This document shows positions 6,091 to 6,120 of a DNA stretch of 6,120 nucleotides, in pieces. The translations under genes and the position numbers were made by a program. The stretch is from an uncultured Halomicronema sp. (lineage in GTDB: Bacteria > Cyanobacteriota > Cyanobacteriia > Phormidesmidales > Phormidesmidaceae): contig CALCPB010000527.1 in assembly GCA_937897665.1 (NCBI GenBank), positions 1-6,120 on the forward strand, in the 5' to 3' direction. Numbering within the stretch: position 1 is the stretch's first letter; every line of letters begins with the position of its first letter. The notes under the pieces were generated by a model, which saw only the letters and a program-made list of their open reading frames with translations, made no database searches and was not told the origin of the DNA.

Positions 6091-6120
6091 GTAGGATGGG
6101 TTAGCGATAGCGTAACCCAT
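6091..6120. repeat. Palindromic interspersed repeat at the window edge (GTAGGATGGGTTA type)
   Basis: ATGGGTTA (6096-6103) pairs with TAACCCAT (6113-6120); inside are GC/GC pairs around a GATA loop, with one bulged G. It is preceded by GTAGG. Short palindromes of the form GTAGG-TGGGTTA-spacer-TAACCCA are dispersed in many cyanobacterial genomes and resemble REP/MITE-like elements. It may continue beyond base 6120. Confidence 0.65.

Overview
The window looks like chromosomal DNA from a cyanobacterium. The evidence is the octamer GCGATCGC (HIP1), which occurs six times in 6.1 kb where about 0.1 is expected by chance, together with proteins whose wording is cyanobacterial: Dxs, glycerol kinase and an LptF/LptG-type permease. 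Base composition is moderately GC-rich, codon use looks even across the genes, and the intergenic DNA is full of short palindromes, as in many filamentous cyanobacteria. I cannot name a genus.

Layout. (1) Positions 1-1059, + strand: the 3' part of an LptF/LptG-family permease that begins before the window. (2) Positions 1060-1417: a gap between two convergent genes, holding short repeats, two hairpins and two oppositely oriented terminator-like structures. (3) Positions 1418-1954, - strand: a small exported protein of unknown function made of four tandem units with regularly spaced cysteine pairs. (4) Positions 1955-2175: a divergent promoter region with an 8-bp direct repeat one 20-bp step apart. 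(5) Positions 2176-4092, + strand: dxs, the first enzyme of the MEP isoprenoid pathway, complete. (6) Positions 4093-4482: 390 bases without a gene but dense in stem-loops. (7) Positions 4483-5991, + strand: glpK, glycerol kinase, complete. (8) Positions 5992-6120: a short tail ending in a palindromic interspersed repeat that reaches the window edge.

The genes do not form an operon. The permease belongs to lipopolysaccharide transport to the outer membrane. Dxs condenses pyruvate with glyceraldehyde 3-phosphate for carotenoid, phytol and quinone side-chain synthesis. GlpK feeds glycerol into the triose-phosphate/lipid pool. The last two share the triose pool only distantly, and the 390-base gap argues for separate transcription.

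I see no defence system, CRISPR array, prophage, transposase gene, tRNA or rRNA. The least ordinary items are the cysteine-repeat exported protein and the concentration of hairpins in the intergenic DNA. Nothing here convinces me of a wholly new multi-gene system.
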